A stretch of DNA of 64,000 nucleotides, from contig JAGWZW010000001.1 in NCBI GenBank assembly GCA_018971835.1, positions 1-64,000 on the forward strand, given 5' to 3'. This stretch comes from Alphaproteobacteria bacterium (GTDB taxonomy: Bacteria > Pseudomonadota > Alphaproteobacteria > Micropepsales > Micropepsaceae). Position numbers and translations under genes: made by a program. Numbering within the stretch: position 1 is the stretch's first letter; each line of letters opens with the position of its first letter. This document shows positions 17,354-27,434 of the stretch, piece by piece. The notes under the pieces are model-generated. The model saw only the letters and a list, made by a program, of their open reading frames with translations. It did not search any database and was not told the origin of the DNA.

Positions 17354-17797
17354 GTTTCTGGTGCGCCGAAAAATGCTTATGCGGGCTTCCGCATATCATG
17401 CCGCTTGCGGCCGCGGTAGATAGCGGCGGCACCGGCGGTGCATTCCCGCGGGCGATCTTCTGTGCTGACTGTATGCTGTCCTTTCCCGGCGTTCGGTTGC
17501 GTCGCTGGCATGGTTTCCACGCAGTCGATTTGACGGGCCGGAGGCAGCCGGCAAAGCCTCGCACCGGGCCGAACGATTTCGGCGGTTTTTCTTCGGGCGA
17601 CTCGGTTGTAATGGCCGCCGCCCGTACCCATGTCGCGCGACACGCTGGAAGAACTTTCGATGTGCGAACACGAAGCGCGCCTGGAAGACGTCCCCGGCGA
17701 AATCGTCGTGCCGAGCGCCGCTGCCCTGCTGCGCCAGCGTCAGCGGCCAAGGATCGGTGACACCGGAACTTTCCCTTGATCCCGCCCAAAATACCCA
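17354..17797. other. Gap of about 440 bases between DUF2914 and tetR genes
   Basis: The left end holds a small hairpin, ATGCGG-GCTT-CCGCAT (17379-17394), just upstream of the DUF2914 gene. The right half contains a possible 49-codon ORF listed separately. The last 25 bases carry the -35 element of the tetR promoter. Nothing else in the gap looks like a gene or RNA; the longer track ORFs here have the Arg/Pro-rich look of shadow frames. Confidence 0.6.
17630..17779 (+). CDS. Possible 49-residue ORF, unknown
   Basis: ATG at 17630 to TGA at 17779 encodes a 49-residue peptide, too short for the ORF track. Composition is ordinary for a protein (MSRDTLEELSMCEHEARLED at the start) and third positions are GC-rich for most of its length, dropping in the last ten codons. 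No ribosome binding site is visible, and the 3' end runs into the tetR -35 region. It may be a chance ORF or the remnant of a longer gene. Confidence 0.25.
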   Translation: MSRDTLEELSMCEHEARLEDVPGEIVVPSAAALLRQRQRPRIGDTGTFP

Positions 17798-17825
17798 TAT
17801 AATGACCGACGAGTCAGTCATTATA
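17776..17825 (+). promoter_or_regulatory. tetR operon promoter with 28-bp operator over the -10
   Basis: TTGATC (17776-17781), 16 bases, then a consensus TATAAT (17798-17803). A 28-bp palindrome (17798-17825) begins with the -10 itself: TATAATGACCGAC, a GA centre, then GTCAGTCATTATA, with one mismatched pair. The shape (TGAC-GAC/GTC-GTCA core) is that of known TetR-family operators. Transcription would begin inside the operator, which is why the downstream GTG rather than the ATG within the palindrome is taken as the tetR start. Confidence 0.75.
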
Positions 17826-17837
17826 GAGAATAATTCC

Positions 17838-18461
17838 GTGGCCCGTGTAGTAGACCGGGATGCCAGGCGCCGGCAGATCGTGGAGGCCGCGGCCAGCCAG
17901 TTCGCCCGGACCGGCTTCGAGGCCACGTTGATGGACGATGTGGCCGCCGCCGCCGGCGTCTCCAAGGGCTCGCTCTACGCCTCGTTCACCAACAAGGAAG
18001 ACCTGTTCTACGCCGTCTTCGAGTGGCTGCAGGGCCAGCTCCTGCAGACCAGTCTCGCGCATATGAAAGTGGGCGGTTCGGCCAAGGAGCAGCTCGTCGC
18101 CTTTGCCGAGGCGGGCGTGGGCGCCTTCGTCGATCATGTCGCGCTCTATCCGGTGACGCTGGAGGTGTGGGCCGCCGCCGCCAAGACCGGCACGCGCCAT
18201 CGCTTCGCCGAGGCGATGCAGAGGCTTTATGTCGATTACCGCAGCCAGATTTCGGTGCTGCTGCGCGCCGCGCAAGGCGCCGGCGAAATCCGCCGCGATG
18301 CCGAGATCGAGGTGCTCTCCGCCGTGCTGGTGGGCGCGGTGGACGGATTGCTGCTGCAATACTGGCTCGATCCCAAATTCGATCCGCGCGCCTGGGTGCG
18401 CGTCTTCCTGCAAAGCCTGTTCGACGGTATCGCCGTCAAGACCGGAAAGGGAAAGTCATGA
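17838..18461 (+). CDS. TetR-family transcriptional regulator
   Basis: A 207-residue repressor. The N-terminal helix-turn-helix at about residues 32-51 reads MDDVAAAAGVSKGSLYASFT, followed by NKEDLFYAVFEW. The C-terminal ligand domain ends with DGLLLQYWLDPKFDPRAW, typical of the AcrR subgroup. The track starts at GTG 17757, and an in-frame ATG at 17803 lies inside the operator; GTG at 17838 is preferred because the mapped promoter would start transcripts near 17810. Its stop overlaps the start of the LolA-like gene, so it heads and very likely represses the export operon. Confidence 0.88.
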   Translation: MARVVDRDARRRQIVEAAASQFARTGFEATLMDDVAAAAGVSKGSLYASFTNKEDLFYAVFEWLQGQLLQTSLAHMKVGGSAKEQLVAFAEAGVGAFVDHVALYPVTLEVWAAAAKTGTRHRFAEAMQRLYVDYRSQISVLLRAAQGAGEIRRDAEIEVLSAVLVGAVDGLLLQYWLDPKFDPRAWVRVFLQSLFDGIAVKTGKGKS

Positions 18462-19213
18462 ACCGCGCGCCGATCCTGCTTGCCGCCGCGATGTGTGCGG
18501 CATTCGCCGGCACTGCGCAGGCCGCGCCCGATGCCGATGCGCTGATCCGCGCGGCTTTCGACAATTGGCGCGCGAAGAGTTCCGAGACGGAAGTCACCAT
18601 GACCGTGCATCGCCCGGACTGGGAGCGCAGCCTCAAGATGAAAGCCTGGACCAAGGGCGACGACGATGCGCTGGTGCGCTTTGTCGCGCCCGCCAAGGAC
18701 GCCGGCAACGCCACGCTGAAACAAAAGAACGAGACCTGGGTCTTCAATCCCAAGCTCAACCAGATCATCAAGCTGCCGGGCTCGATGCTGGCGCAAAGCT
18801 GGATGGGGTCGGACTTCTCCTACAACGACCTCTCCAAGGCCGACGATCTGCTCACGCTCTATACGCACAAGCTGCTCAGCAGCGCGAAAGACGGTACGCA
18901 CACGGTCTATACCATCGAGGCCGATCCCAAGCCGGGCGCGCCGGTGGTGTGGGGCAAGCTCACTGCCAAGGTGCGCGACGACGGCGTGATGATGGCCGAA
19001 ACCTATTTCGACCAGGACATGAAGCCCGTGCGCGCGATGACGACCGACAAGGTGAACAGGATCGGTGGGCGCGAATATCCGGCGGTGATGACCATGCGGC
19101 CGGTGGGCGAGCCAGGCAAATGGACGCGGATCGAAACTACCTCCGGCAGTTTCGACGTCACCGTGCCGTCTTACACCTTCACGCTCTCCAACCTGCAGAA
19201 CCCGAGGGATTGA
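18458..19213 (+). CDS. Outer-membrane-lipoprotein-sorting-like (LolA-fold) periplasmic protein
   Basis: A 251-residue protein with a Sec signal peptide (MNRAPILLAAAMCAAFAGTA, cleavage near AQA-A). The mature part matches the LolA-like group (COG2834): DADALIRAAF at the start, WERSLKMKAWTKGDDDALVRF, NETWVFNPKLNQIIKLPGSM and MAETYFDQDMKPVRAM. These proteins form a half-barrel that can carry a lipid or acyl chain across the periplasm. It is not the housekeeping LolA, which is usually shorter and lies elsewhere. The start overlaps tetR (ATGA) and two permease genes follow immediately. Confidence 0.85.
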   Translation: MNRAPILLAAAMCAAFAGTAQAAPDADALIRAAFDNWRAKSSETEVTMTVHRPDWERSLKMKAWTKGDDDALVRFVAPAKDAGNATLKQKNETWVFNPKLNQIIKLPGSMLAQSWMGSDFSYNDLSKADDLLTLYTHKLLSSAKDGTHTVYTIEADPKPGAPVVWGKLTAKVRDDGVMMAETYFDQDMKPVRAMTTDKVNRIGGREYPAVMTMRPVGEPGKWTRIETTSGSFDVTVPSYTFTLSNLQNPRD

Positions 19214-19215
19214 GC

Positions 19216-20436
19216 ATGCTGGCGGGCTTGGCGTGGCGCAACATCTGGCGGCAGCGGTATCGCACGGTGCTGTCACTGTCCTCGATCGCCCTGGCGGCGG
19301 CGTCCACGGTGTTCCTGCTGTCGCTGCAGCTGGGCGTTTATGGCACGATGAAAGAGAACGTGCTGCGCCTGATCGACGGTTTCGCGCAGGTGCAGCCGCC
19401 CGGCTACAGCGACGATCCCGATCTGCGCAAGGTCATCGCCGATCCCGCCGCGGTGATGGCGCGCCTCAATGCCGTAGCCGGCGTGACGGCCACGGCGCCG
19501 CGCGCGGAAACCTATGTCATTCTGTCCTACGGCTCGCGCAGCTATGCCGCGGCGGTGATCGGTGTCGATCCGGCGCACGAGGCGAAGGTGACGACGCTGG
19601 GCTCCTCGCTGACGGCCGGCCATGCGCTGGCCGCCGGCGACGGCGATGCGGTGCTGGTGGGCGCGGGGCTTGCCCGCAACCTCAAGCTCAAGCTGGGCGA
19701 CAAGCTCACCATGCTGGGCGCGGCGCGCGACGGCTCGGTGGCCGCCGACCTGCTCACCGTGAAGGGCATTTTCTCGACCGGCGCGGCGCAGCTCGATCGC
19801 CAGCTCGTCGAAATGCCGCTCGCCCGCTTCCAGAGCGATTTTGCGATGGGCCACAGCGCCAATGTCATCGCGGTGTCCGGCCATTCGCTCGGCGCCATCC
19901 AGTCGCAGCTGTCCGCCTTGCAGGCGGTGGCGCGGCGGTATGGGCTGGTGCTGCGCGACTGGGCGGCTCTGGAACCGGCGCTCAACGACGTGATCATGCT
20001 CGACATGAGCGTCGGGCTCTTGTGGTATGTCAGCGTCATCGTCATCGTGGTCTTCATCATCCTCAACACGCTGCTGATGTCGGTGCTGGAGCGCACGCGC
20101 GAGTTCGGTATGCTGATGGCCATCGGCATGCGCCCCAGCCAGATCGGCCGCATGGTGTGGATCGAGCTGGTGTTCCTGGCCGGGATCGGTGCCGTACTGG
20201 GCATTGCGCTGGGGGCGGGGTTCACGCTGTGGCTCTCCAGACATGGCATCCTGTTCTCCGGTGCGGACGCGCTGTTCAAGCAATGGCACATGCCCTCCAC
20301 GCTTTATCCGCAACTCGGCTGGGTGAGCGCGCTGGCCGGGCCGCTGGCGATCTCGCTTTGCATCGCCGTGGCGGGACTGGTGCCCTATGCGCGCGTGCGC
20401 CGGCTTGAGCCAGTTTCGGCGATGAGGGCGGTGTGA
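19216..20436 (+). CDS. FtsX/MacB-type ABC transporter permease (first of two)
   Basis: A 406-residue membrane protein in the LolCE/MacB layout: one N-terminal helix after LAWRNIWRQRYRT, a large periplasmic domain (about residues 45-265), then three C-terminal helices. The FtsX-domain motif LERTREFGMLMAIGM is near residue 292-306, where the coupling helix contacts the ATPase. Permeases of this class act by mechanotransmission, extracting lipoproteins or other substrates from the inner membrane instead of moving them through a channel. It lies two bases after the LolA-like gene and overlaps the second permease. Confidence 0.88.
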   Translation: MLAGLAWRNIWRQRYRTVLSLSSIALAAASTVFLLSLQLGVYGTMKENVLRLIDGFAQVQPPGYSDDPDLRKVIADPAAVMARLNAVAGVTATAPRAETYVILSYGSRSYAAAVIGVDPAHEAKVTTLGSSLTAGHALAAGDGDAVLVGAGLARNLKLKLGDKLTMLGAARDGSVAADLLTVKGIFSTGAAQLDRQLVEMPLARFQSDFAMGHSANVIAVSGHSLGAIQSQLSALQAVARRYGLVLRDWAALEPALNDVIMLDMSVGLLWYVSVIVIVVFIILNTLLMSVLERTREFGMLMAIGMRPSQIGRMVWIELVFLAGIGAVLGIALGAGFTLWLSRHGILFSGADALFKQWHMPSTLYPQLGWVSALAGPLAISLCIAVAGLVPYARVRRLEPVSAMRAV

Positions 20437-21659
20437 TGGGCGGTTTCCGGTTTCTGCTGCCGCTGGCCTGGCGCAGCCTGTGGCGCAATCCGCGCCGCAC
20501 TTTCATCACCATGCTGGTGGTATGTGTGGGGCTGTGGTCTGTCCTCACCTTCGCTGTGCTGCTGCGCGCCTGGTCGGCATCGAGTCGCGATGTCGCAATC
20601 AGGACGATCACCGGCGAAGGGCAGATCCACGCCCAAGGCTATCTGGACGATCCCACGGTCGCTCATCGCCTGCCGCCGCCGGATGCCGGGCTGATGGCGG
20701 TGCTGAACGGCGGCGCTGTGAGCGCCTATAGTGCGCGTGTGCGTCTCAGCGCCATCGTGCAGAGCGAATACAAGACCCTGCCGGTGACGTTGGTGGGCGT
20801 GCAGCCGGCGCATGAGCGGCAGATCTCCGTGCTGCCTGCACAGATCACCGCCGGGCACTATCTTTCGGGCCCTGACGATGTCGGCATTGTGCTCGGCAGC
20901 AACCTCGCCAGGCGGCTGAAAACCCGCGTCGGCAAGCGCGTGGTGGTGATGGTGCAGGCGGCGGACGGCCACTTGGCCGAGCGCGCGTTTCAGGTCGTGG
21001 GGCTGTTCGCCGGTCCGCGGACGGCGGAGGACGAATTCGTCTTCACCGGCCTGAAGACCGCGCAACGCTTCACCGGCATTGGCAGCGACCTTTCGGAAAT
21101 CGCCTTCGACGTCAGCAACGATGCCGCGCTGCCCGGCGTGCTGGCCGCGCTCGAGCGCGCCGTGCCGGGCGCCGACGTGCAGTCGTGGAAAACACTGGAG
21201 CCGTTGTCCTATGCGGTTTCCACGTTCTTCGACCAGTTCGTCCTGATGTGGCTGTGGATCATCTTCCTGCTGATGGGCTTCGGCATCGTCAACACGCAGC
21301 TGATGGCGGTGCTGGAGCGCACGCGCGAATTCGGCCTGCTGCAGGCGCTGGGCATGCGTCCGCGACTGGTGCTGCTGGAAGTGGCGCTGGAGTCGGTGTT
21401 TCTCGTCGGGCTTGGCGTGGCGCTGGGCGCCGCGGCGGCGCTGGCGACGGTTTCGGCGTTCCCGAAGGGGATCGATCTGGGCTTTCTGGCGCGCGGCGCC
21501 GAGTTGGCTGGCGCCGGCCACATTCTCTATCCGGTGATCGTGCCGTCCGATTTCGTGACCTACAGCCTCATGGTCTGGGTGCTGGGCGTGCTGGCGACGC
21601 TGTGGCCGGCGCGGCGTGCCTCGAAAGTCAGCCCGGTCGAAGCCATGAGCCATATTTGA
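20436..21659 (+). CDS. FtsX/MacB-type ABC transporter permease (second of two)
   Basis: A 407-residue partner of the preceding permease with the same topology: AWRSLWRNPRRTFITML before the first helix, a periplasmic domain of about 225 residues, and three C-terminal helices with LERTREFGLLQALGMRP. The two permeases share the plan but differ in sequence, so a LolC/LolE-like heterodimer is likely. The ATG at 20436 is taken over the GTG one codon upstream; it overlaps the previous stop. Eight bases separate it from the ATPase gene. Confidence 0.88.
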   Translation: MGGFRFLLPLAWRSLWRNPRRTFITMLVVCVGLWSVLTFAVLLRAWSASSRDVAIRTITGEGQIHAQGYLDDPTVAHRLPPPDAGLMAVLNGGAVSAYSARVRLSAIVQSEYKTLPVTLVGVQPAHERQISVLPAQITAGHYLSGPDDVGIVLGSNLARRLKTRVGKRVVVMVQAADGHLAERAFQVVGLFAGPRTAEDEFVFTGLKTAQRFTGIGSDLSEIAFDVSNDAALPGVLAALERAVPGADVQSWKTLEPLSYAVSTFFDQFVLMWLWIIFLLMGFGIVNTQLMAVLERTREFGLLQALGMRPRLVLLEVALESVFLVGLGVALGAAAALATVSAFPKGIDLGFLARGAELAGAGHILYPVIVPSDFVTYSLMVWVLGVLATLWPARRASKVSPVEAMSHI

Positions 21660-21667
21660 GAGGGGGT

Positions 21668-22381
21668 ATGATGACGAACGTCGTCGCCAACATCGTTGAA
21701 TGCCGTGGCGTGACCAAGCATTACCGCCAGGGTGCGATCGACGTGCCGGCGCTGAGGGGCATCGACCTTTCGATCGAGAAGGGCGACTTCGCCTCGCTGG
21801 CGGGGCCGTCCGGTTCGGGCAAGACGACGCTGCTCAACATCATCGGCGGCCTCGACCGCCCGACTCAAGGCAGCGTCAAGGTGGACGGCGAGGAACTGAC
21901 CGGCCTGTCCGGCGAGGCGCTGGCCGATCTGCGCCTCACCAAGATCGGGTTCGTCTTCCAGGCCTACAATCTCATTCCGGTGCTGACGGCGGAGGAGAAT
22001 GTGGAATTCATTCTTCAGCTTATGGGCGAGGCGCCGGCCAAACGGCGTGCGCGGGCGCGGGAGATGCTGCACGAGGTGGCGCTGGACGGGCTTGAGAACC
22101 GCCGTCCGGCGCGGCTTTCCGGCGGCCAGCAGCAGCGCGTGGCGGTGGCGCGGGCGCTGGCCAGCCGGCCGGCCATCGTGCTCGCCGACGAGCCAACCGC
22201 CAATCTCGATTCCAAGACGGCGGAGGATCTCATTACGCTGATGTCCCACCTGAACCAGATTTCCGGCGTTACCTTCCTGATGGCCACGCACGATTCGCGG
22301 GTGATCGCACGCACGCGCCGCCACATCGTCATCACCGACGGGCGTATCGCCTCCGACGAGCGGCGCAACAGCGCGGGTTGA
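21668..22381 (+). CDS. ABC transporter ATP-binding protein (LolD/MacB type)
   Basis: A 237-residue ATPase of the lipoprotein-release/macrolide-export group. Walker A is GPSGSGKTT (about residues 46-54), the signature LSGGQQQRVA (about 151-160) and Walker B IVLADEPTANLDSKT (about 173-187). The Q-loop region reads IGFVFQAYNLIPVLTAEEN, typical of LolD-like proteins. It powers the two upstream permeases. AGGGGGT precedes a double ATG; the first, at 21668, is used. The stop lies next to the start of the barrel gene. Confidence 0.93.
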   Translation: MMTNVVANIVECRGVTKHYRQGAIDVPALRGIDLSIEKGDFASLAGPSGSGKTTLLNIIGGLDRPTQGSVKVDGEELTGLSGEALADLRLTKIGFVFQAYNLIPVLTAEENVEFILQLMGEAPAKRRARAREMLHEVALDGLENRRPARLSGGQQQRVAVARALASRPAIVLADEPTANLDSKTAEDLITLMSHLNQISGVTFLMATHDSRVIARTRRHIVITDGRIASDERRNSAG

Positions 22382-22389
22382 GGCGCCGG

Positions 22390-23625
22390 ATGCGCGTTTG
22401 GCCACTTGCTCTTGCCTGTCTCGCCTTCGCGGTGCCGGCCCTGGCGGACGGCATTCACGGCCGGCTCGAACTGCAGGACGTCGGGGCCTTCGATTCCGCG
22501 CAGAGTCTTTCGGCCATGCTGGGCGCGCGCCATCGCAACGATGCGCTGGGCGATCTGCGGCTCACCTGGCAGCCGCGCTGGAACGACTGGAGCTTCGATG
22601 TCGCTTATGAGGCCAGCGCCGTCTATGGCGACGCACCGCAGCTGGCGAATGCCAGTGCGGCGCTGGCGCTGCTGCCCCAGGCGCCGCCGGCGACCTGGTG
22701 GCGCCTCTCCGATACCTTCGTGAACGATCGGCATCTTGTAGCCATGCACAAGCTCGACCGCCTGTCGGTCACCTATACGGGCGAACATCTGGTGCTGCGG
22801 CTCGGCCGGCAGGCGCTGACCTGGGGCAGCGGGCTGGTGTTCCGGCCGATGGACCTGTTCGATCCCTTCGCGCCGAACGCCACCGACACCGAATACAAAC
22901 CCGGCACCGACATGCTCTACGGCCAATGGCTGTTCGATGACGGCTCCGATCTCCAGCTCGTAATGGTGCCGCGCCCGGCGCGCCGGGGCGAGGCGCTCAC
23001 CGCCAACGCCAGTTCCTATGCCCTGCATTTCCACACCACGCTCGGCACCTATCAGACCACATGGCTGTTGGCGCGCGACCACGGCGACTGGGTGGCGGGC
23101 ATCGGTGTCAATGGTGCGCTCGGTGGCGCCACCTGGAACCTTGAGACGATCCCGACTTTCGTGCGCGATGGCAAAACCTGTGCGTCCGCACTCGCCAATA
23201 TCAGCGACGCCACCACGCTGTTCGGCCGCGACCTGACGCTGTTCGCCGAATATTACCGCAACGGTTTCGGCCTCTCCGCGCGGCGTTATGCGCTGGCAGA
23301 TCTTCCCGCGCCCTTGCTCGGCCGGCTGGTGCGCGGGCAGGTGTTCGATACCGGCCGCGATTACCTCGCTGTTGGCGCCACGCTGCAGCAGACCCCGCTG
23401 CTCGCCATCAGCCCCACGGTGATTTCCAACCTCAACGACGGCAGCGTCTACGGCATCGCCCAGGCGACCTATTCGCTGCGCGAAAATCTCAACCTCATCC
23501 TCGGCAGCCAGTTCGCCATCGGGCCGAACGGCACGGAATTCGGCGGCATCCCGCTGGCGGCGAACCTGCCGGTCTATGCCGGCGAACCGACGCTATTTTA
23601 TGTTCAATTGCGCCAATATTTCTGA
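22390..23625 (+). CDS. Predicted outer-membrane beta-barrel protein
   Basis: A 411-residue exported protein. Signal peptide about residues 1-20 (ending PALA-DG). The mature part is rich in alternating, aromatic-bordered strands, with the landmark LGRQALTWGSGLVFRPMDLF and a later EYKPGTDMLYGQWLF, and it ends in phenylalanine (VQLRQYF), the usual barrel-insertion signal. It resembles DUF1302/alginate-export-like barrels in general style; a firm family call needs a profile search. ATG at 22390 is preferred to TTG at 22378. As last gene of the operon it is the probable outer-membrane exit or acceptor of the export system. Confidence 0.72.
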   Translation: MRVWPLALACLAFAVPALADGIHGRLELQDVGAFDSAQSLSAMLGARHRNDALGDLRLTWQPRWNDWSFDVAYEASAVYGDAPQLANASAALALLPQAPPATWWRLSDTFVNDRHLVAMHKLDRLSVTYTGEHLVLRLGRQALTWGSGLVFRPMDLFDPFAPNATDTEYKPGTDMLYGQWLFDDGSDLQLVMVPRPARRGEALTANASSYALHFHTTLGTYQTTWLLARDHGDWVAGIGVNGALGGATWNLETIPTFVRDGKTCASALANISDATTLFGRDLTLFAEYYRNGFGLSARRYALADLPAPLLGRLVRGQVFDTGRDYLAVGATLQQTPLLAISPTVISNLNDGSVYGIAQATYSLRENLNLILGSQFAIGPNGTEFGGIPLAANLPVYAGEPTLFYVQLRQYF

Positions 23626-23631
23626 CCGCCG

Positions 23632-23651
23632 CGGGCTGCCCGAGCGTTTTT
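23632..23651 (+). terminator. Weak rho-independent-like terminator after the barrel gene
   Basis: A short CGGG-CTG-CCCG hairpin is followed four bases later by five T residues (23647-23651). The stem is only four pairs, so termination efficiency is doubtful. Its T run overlaps the FNR-like site listed next. Confidence 0.3.
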
Positions 23652-23663
23652 GACGAGTATCAG
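23650..23663. promoter_or_regulatory. FNR/FixK-like site upstream of the CoA-synthetase/PDH operon
   Basis: TTGAC-GAGT-ATCAG matches eight of ten positions of the TTGAT-N4-ATCAA consensus of FNR/FixK/FnrL regulators. Its centre is 63 bases before the start codon, compatible with a class II activator site. It resembles the sites before glgP and between glgA and glgB, which strengthens the reading. Confidence 0.4.
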
Positions 23664-23719
23664 TGTTTCCACCGCCATCGCCGCCAGAATGAATATGGGT
23701 TCGCGTCCGAGGCGGCGCA

Positions 23720-25476
<1,757 letters not shown>

Positions 25477-25480
<4 letters not shown>

Positions 25481-26463
25481 GCGAGGCAAAGCTCCACCTG
25501 ACGCGCGACACGCTGCTCGGCCTGCTGCACCAGATGACGCGTGTGCGCCGCTTCGAGGAGAAATGCGACGAACTCTATCAGGTCGAGAAAATTCGCGGCT
25601 TCCTGCATCTGGCCATCGGCGAGGAGGCGATCTCCACCGCCGTGATGGCGGCGCTGACGGCTGAGGACGCGGTGGTCGCCACCTATCGCGAGCACGGCCA
25701 CGCGCTGGTGCGCGGCGTGCCCATGCGCGCGGTGATGGCGGAGATGTACGGCAAGCAGGAAGGCGTCAGCCGCGGCCGCGGCGGCTCGATGCACCTGTTC
25801 AGCGCCGCGCATCGCTTCTATGGCGGCTATGCCATCGTCGGCGGCGGGTTGCCGCTGGCGGGCGGGCTGGCACTGGCTGACAAGATGCAGCACAAAAGCT
25901 GCGTCACCGCCTGCTTCTTCGGCGAGGGCGCAGCGGCCGAGGGCGAGTTCCACGAAACCATGAATCTGGCCGCGCTGTGGAAGCTGCCGATCCTGTTCGT
26001 CTGCGAGAACAACCTCTACGCAATGGGCACGCGGCTCGATTTCTCCGAGTCGCAGACCGATATCCATGCCAAGGCGCAGAGTTACCGCATGGCGTCCGAA
26101 TCGGTGGACGGCATGGACGTGGTGGCAGTGGATGCGGCTGCGAGCCGCGCGCTGGCCGCCATCCGCGCCGGTGACGGCCCGCAATTCCTCGAATGCAAGA
26201 CCTATCGCTTCCGCGCCCATTCCATGTTCGATCCGCAGCTTTATCGCACCAAGGCCGAAGTGGAGGAGTGGAAGACGCGCGACCCCATCCCGCGGCTGGC
26301 AAACTGGATGCGCGAAGCCGGCATGCTGCATGACAGGGATGCCGAAAAGATCGAAGCCGAAGTGACAGCGGAGGTGGACGACGCCGTGGCCTTCGCCGAA
26401 GCGGGGGCGTGGGAGCCGGTCGAAACGCTGACGCGTGACGTCACTGCGGAGGCCGCGCCATGA
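25477..26463 (+). CDS. pdhA: 2-oxoacid dehydrogenase E1 component, alpha subunit (PDH-type)
   Basis: A 328-residue thiamine-diphosphate enzyme subunit. The TPP/Mg motif is [20 protein letters not shown] with ENN about 30 residues after its start (from residue 149), and the phosphorylation-loop-like [17 protein letters not shown] follows. [16 protein letters not shown] and [12 protein letters not shown] near the N-terminus match PDH and acetoin dehydrogenase E1alpha. With the beta subunit it decarboxylates a 2-oxoacid, probably pyruvate, and reductively acylates the E2 lipoyl group. Start and stop overlap the neighbouring genes (ATGA). Acetoin dehydrogenase is the main alternative. Confidence 0.88.
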
Positions 26464-27434
26464 GCGAGATCACCTATCGCGAGGCCTGCCGCGAGGCCAT
26501 CCGCGATGCGCTGAAGCGTGATCCGCGTGTCTTCCTGATGGGCGAGGATGTCGGCCATTACGGCGGCTGCTATGCCGTAAGCAAGGGGTTGCTCGACGAG
26601 TTCGGGCCCGAGCGCATCCGCGACACGCCGCTGTCCGAATCCGGCTTCACCGGCCTCGGCATCGGCGCGGCGATGAACGGCATGCGGCCGATCGTGGAAA
26701 TCATGACGGTGAATTTCGCGCTGCTGGCGCTCGACCAGATCGTCAACAACGCCGCCACCATCCGCCATATGTCCGGGGGGCAGTTCGGCGTGCCGCTGGT
26801 CATCCGCATGGCCACCGGCGCGGGCCGCCAGCTCGCCGCCCAGCATTCGCACAGCCTGGAGGGCTGGTTCGCCCATATCCCCGGCCTCAAGATTCTGGCG
26901 CCCGCCACGCTGGAGGATGCGCGCGGCATGCTGTGGACGGCGCTGGAAGATCCCGATCCAGTGCTGATCTTCGAGCATGTGATGCTCTACGGCGTCGCCG
27001 GCACGCTGGCGGCCGATGCAGGCCCGGTGCCGATCGACAAGGCGGCGGTGCGCCGCCCCGGCAAAGATGTCAGCCTCATCACTTATGGCGGTTCGCTGCC
27101 CAAGGCGCTGAAGGCGGCGGAGGCGCTGGCGGCGGAGAAGATCGAGGCCGAGGTGATCGACCTGCGCACCCTGCGTCCGCTGGACGACGCCACCATCATG
27201 GCCTCGCTGGCGAAAACGCGCCGCGCCGTGATCGTGGACGAGGACTGGCGCTCCGGCAGCCTCTCGGCGGAAATCTCCGCGCGCATCATGGAGCAGGCGT
27301 TCTGGAACCTCGATGCGCCGGTGGCGCGCGTCTGCAGCGCCGAGGTGCCGATTCCCTATCCGCGCCATCTGGAGGAAGCGGCGCTGCCGCAGGTGCCTGC
27401 CATTGTCGCCGCGGCCAAGCAGGTTGTGGGCTGA
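26460..27434 (+). CDS. pdhB: 2-oxoacid dehydrogenase E1 component, beta subunit (PDH-type)
   Basis: A 324-residue transketolase-like beta subunit. Landmarks are [57 protein letters not shown] and the C-terminal [16 protein letters not shown] and [16 protein letters not shown]. It lacks the lipoyl N-terminal extension that some alphaproteobacterial PdhB proteins carry; the lipoyl domain is only on E2 here. It pairs with the overlapping E1alpha and overlaps the E2 start. Confidence 0.9.
   Translation: MSEITYREACREAIRDALKRDPRVFLMGEDVGHYGGCYAVSKGLLDEFGPERIRDTPLSESGFTGLGIGAAMNGMRPIVEIMTVNFALLALDQIVNNAATIRHMSGGQFGVPLVIRMATGAGRQLAAQHSHSLEGWFAHIPGLKILAPATLEDARGMLWTALEDPDPVLIFEHVMLYGVAGTLAADAGPVPIDKAAVRRPGKDVSLITYGGSLPKALKAAEALAAEKIEAEVIDLRTLRPLDDATIMASLAKTRRAVIVDEDWRSGSLSAEISARIMEQAFWNLDAPVARVCSAEVPIPYPRHLEEAALPQVPAIVAAAKQVVG

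Noticed and set aside
17757-17837. tetR beginning at GTG 17757 or ATG 17803
   Set aside because: Both lie upstream of or inside the promoter/operator; a transcript from the consensus -10 would not contain a usable leader for them.
22015-23082. 355-residue minus-strand ORF across the ATPase and barrel genes
   Set aside because: Overlaps a clear ABC ATPase and a signal-peptide protein; shadow composition.
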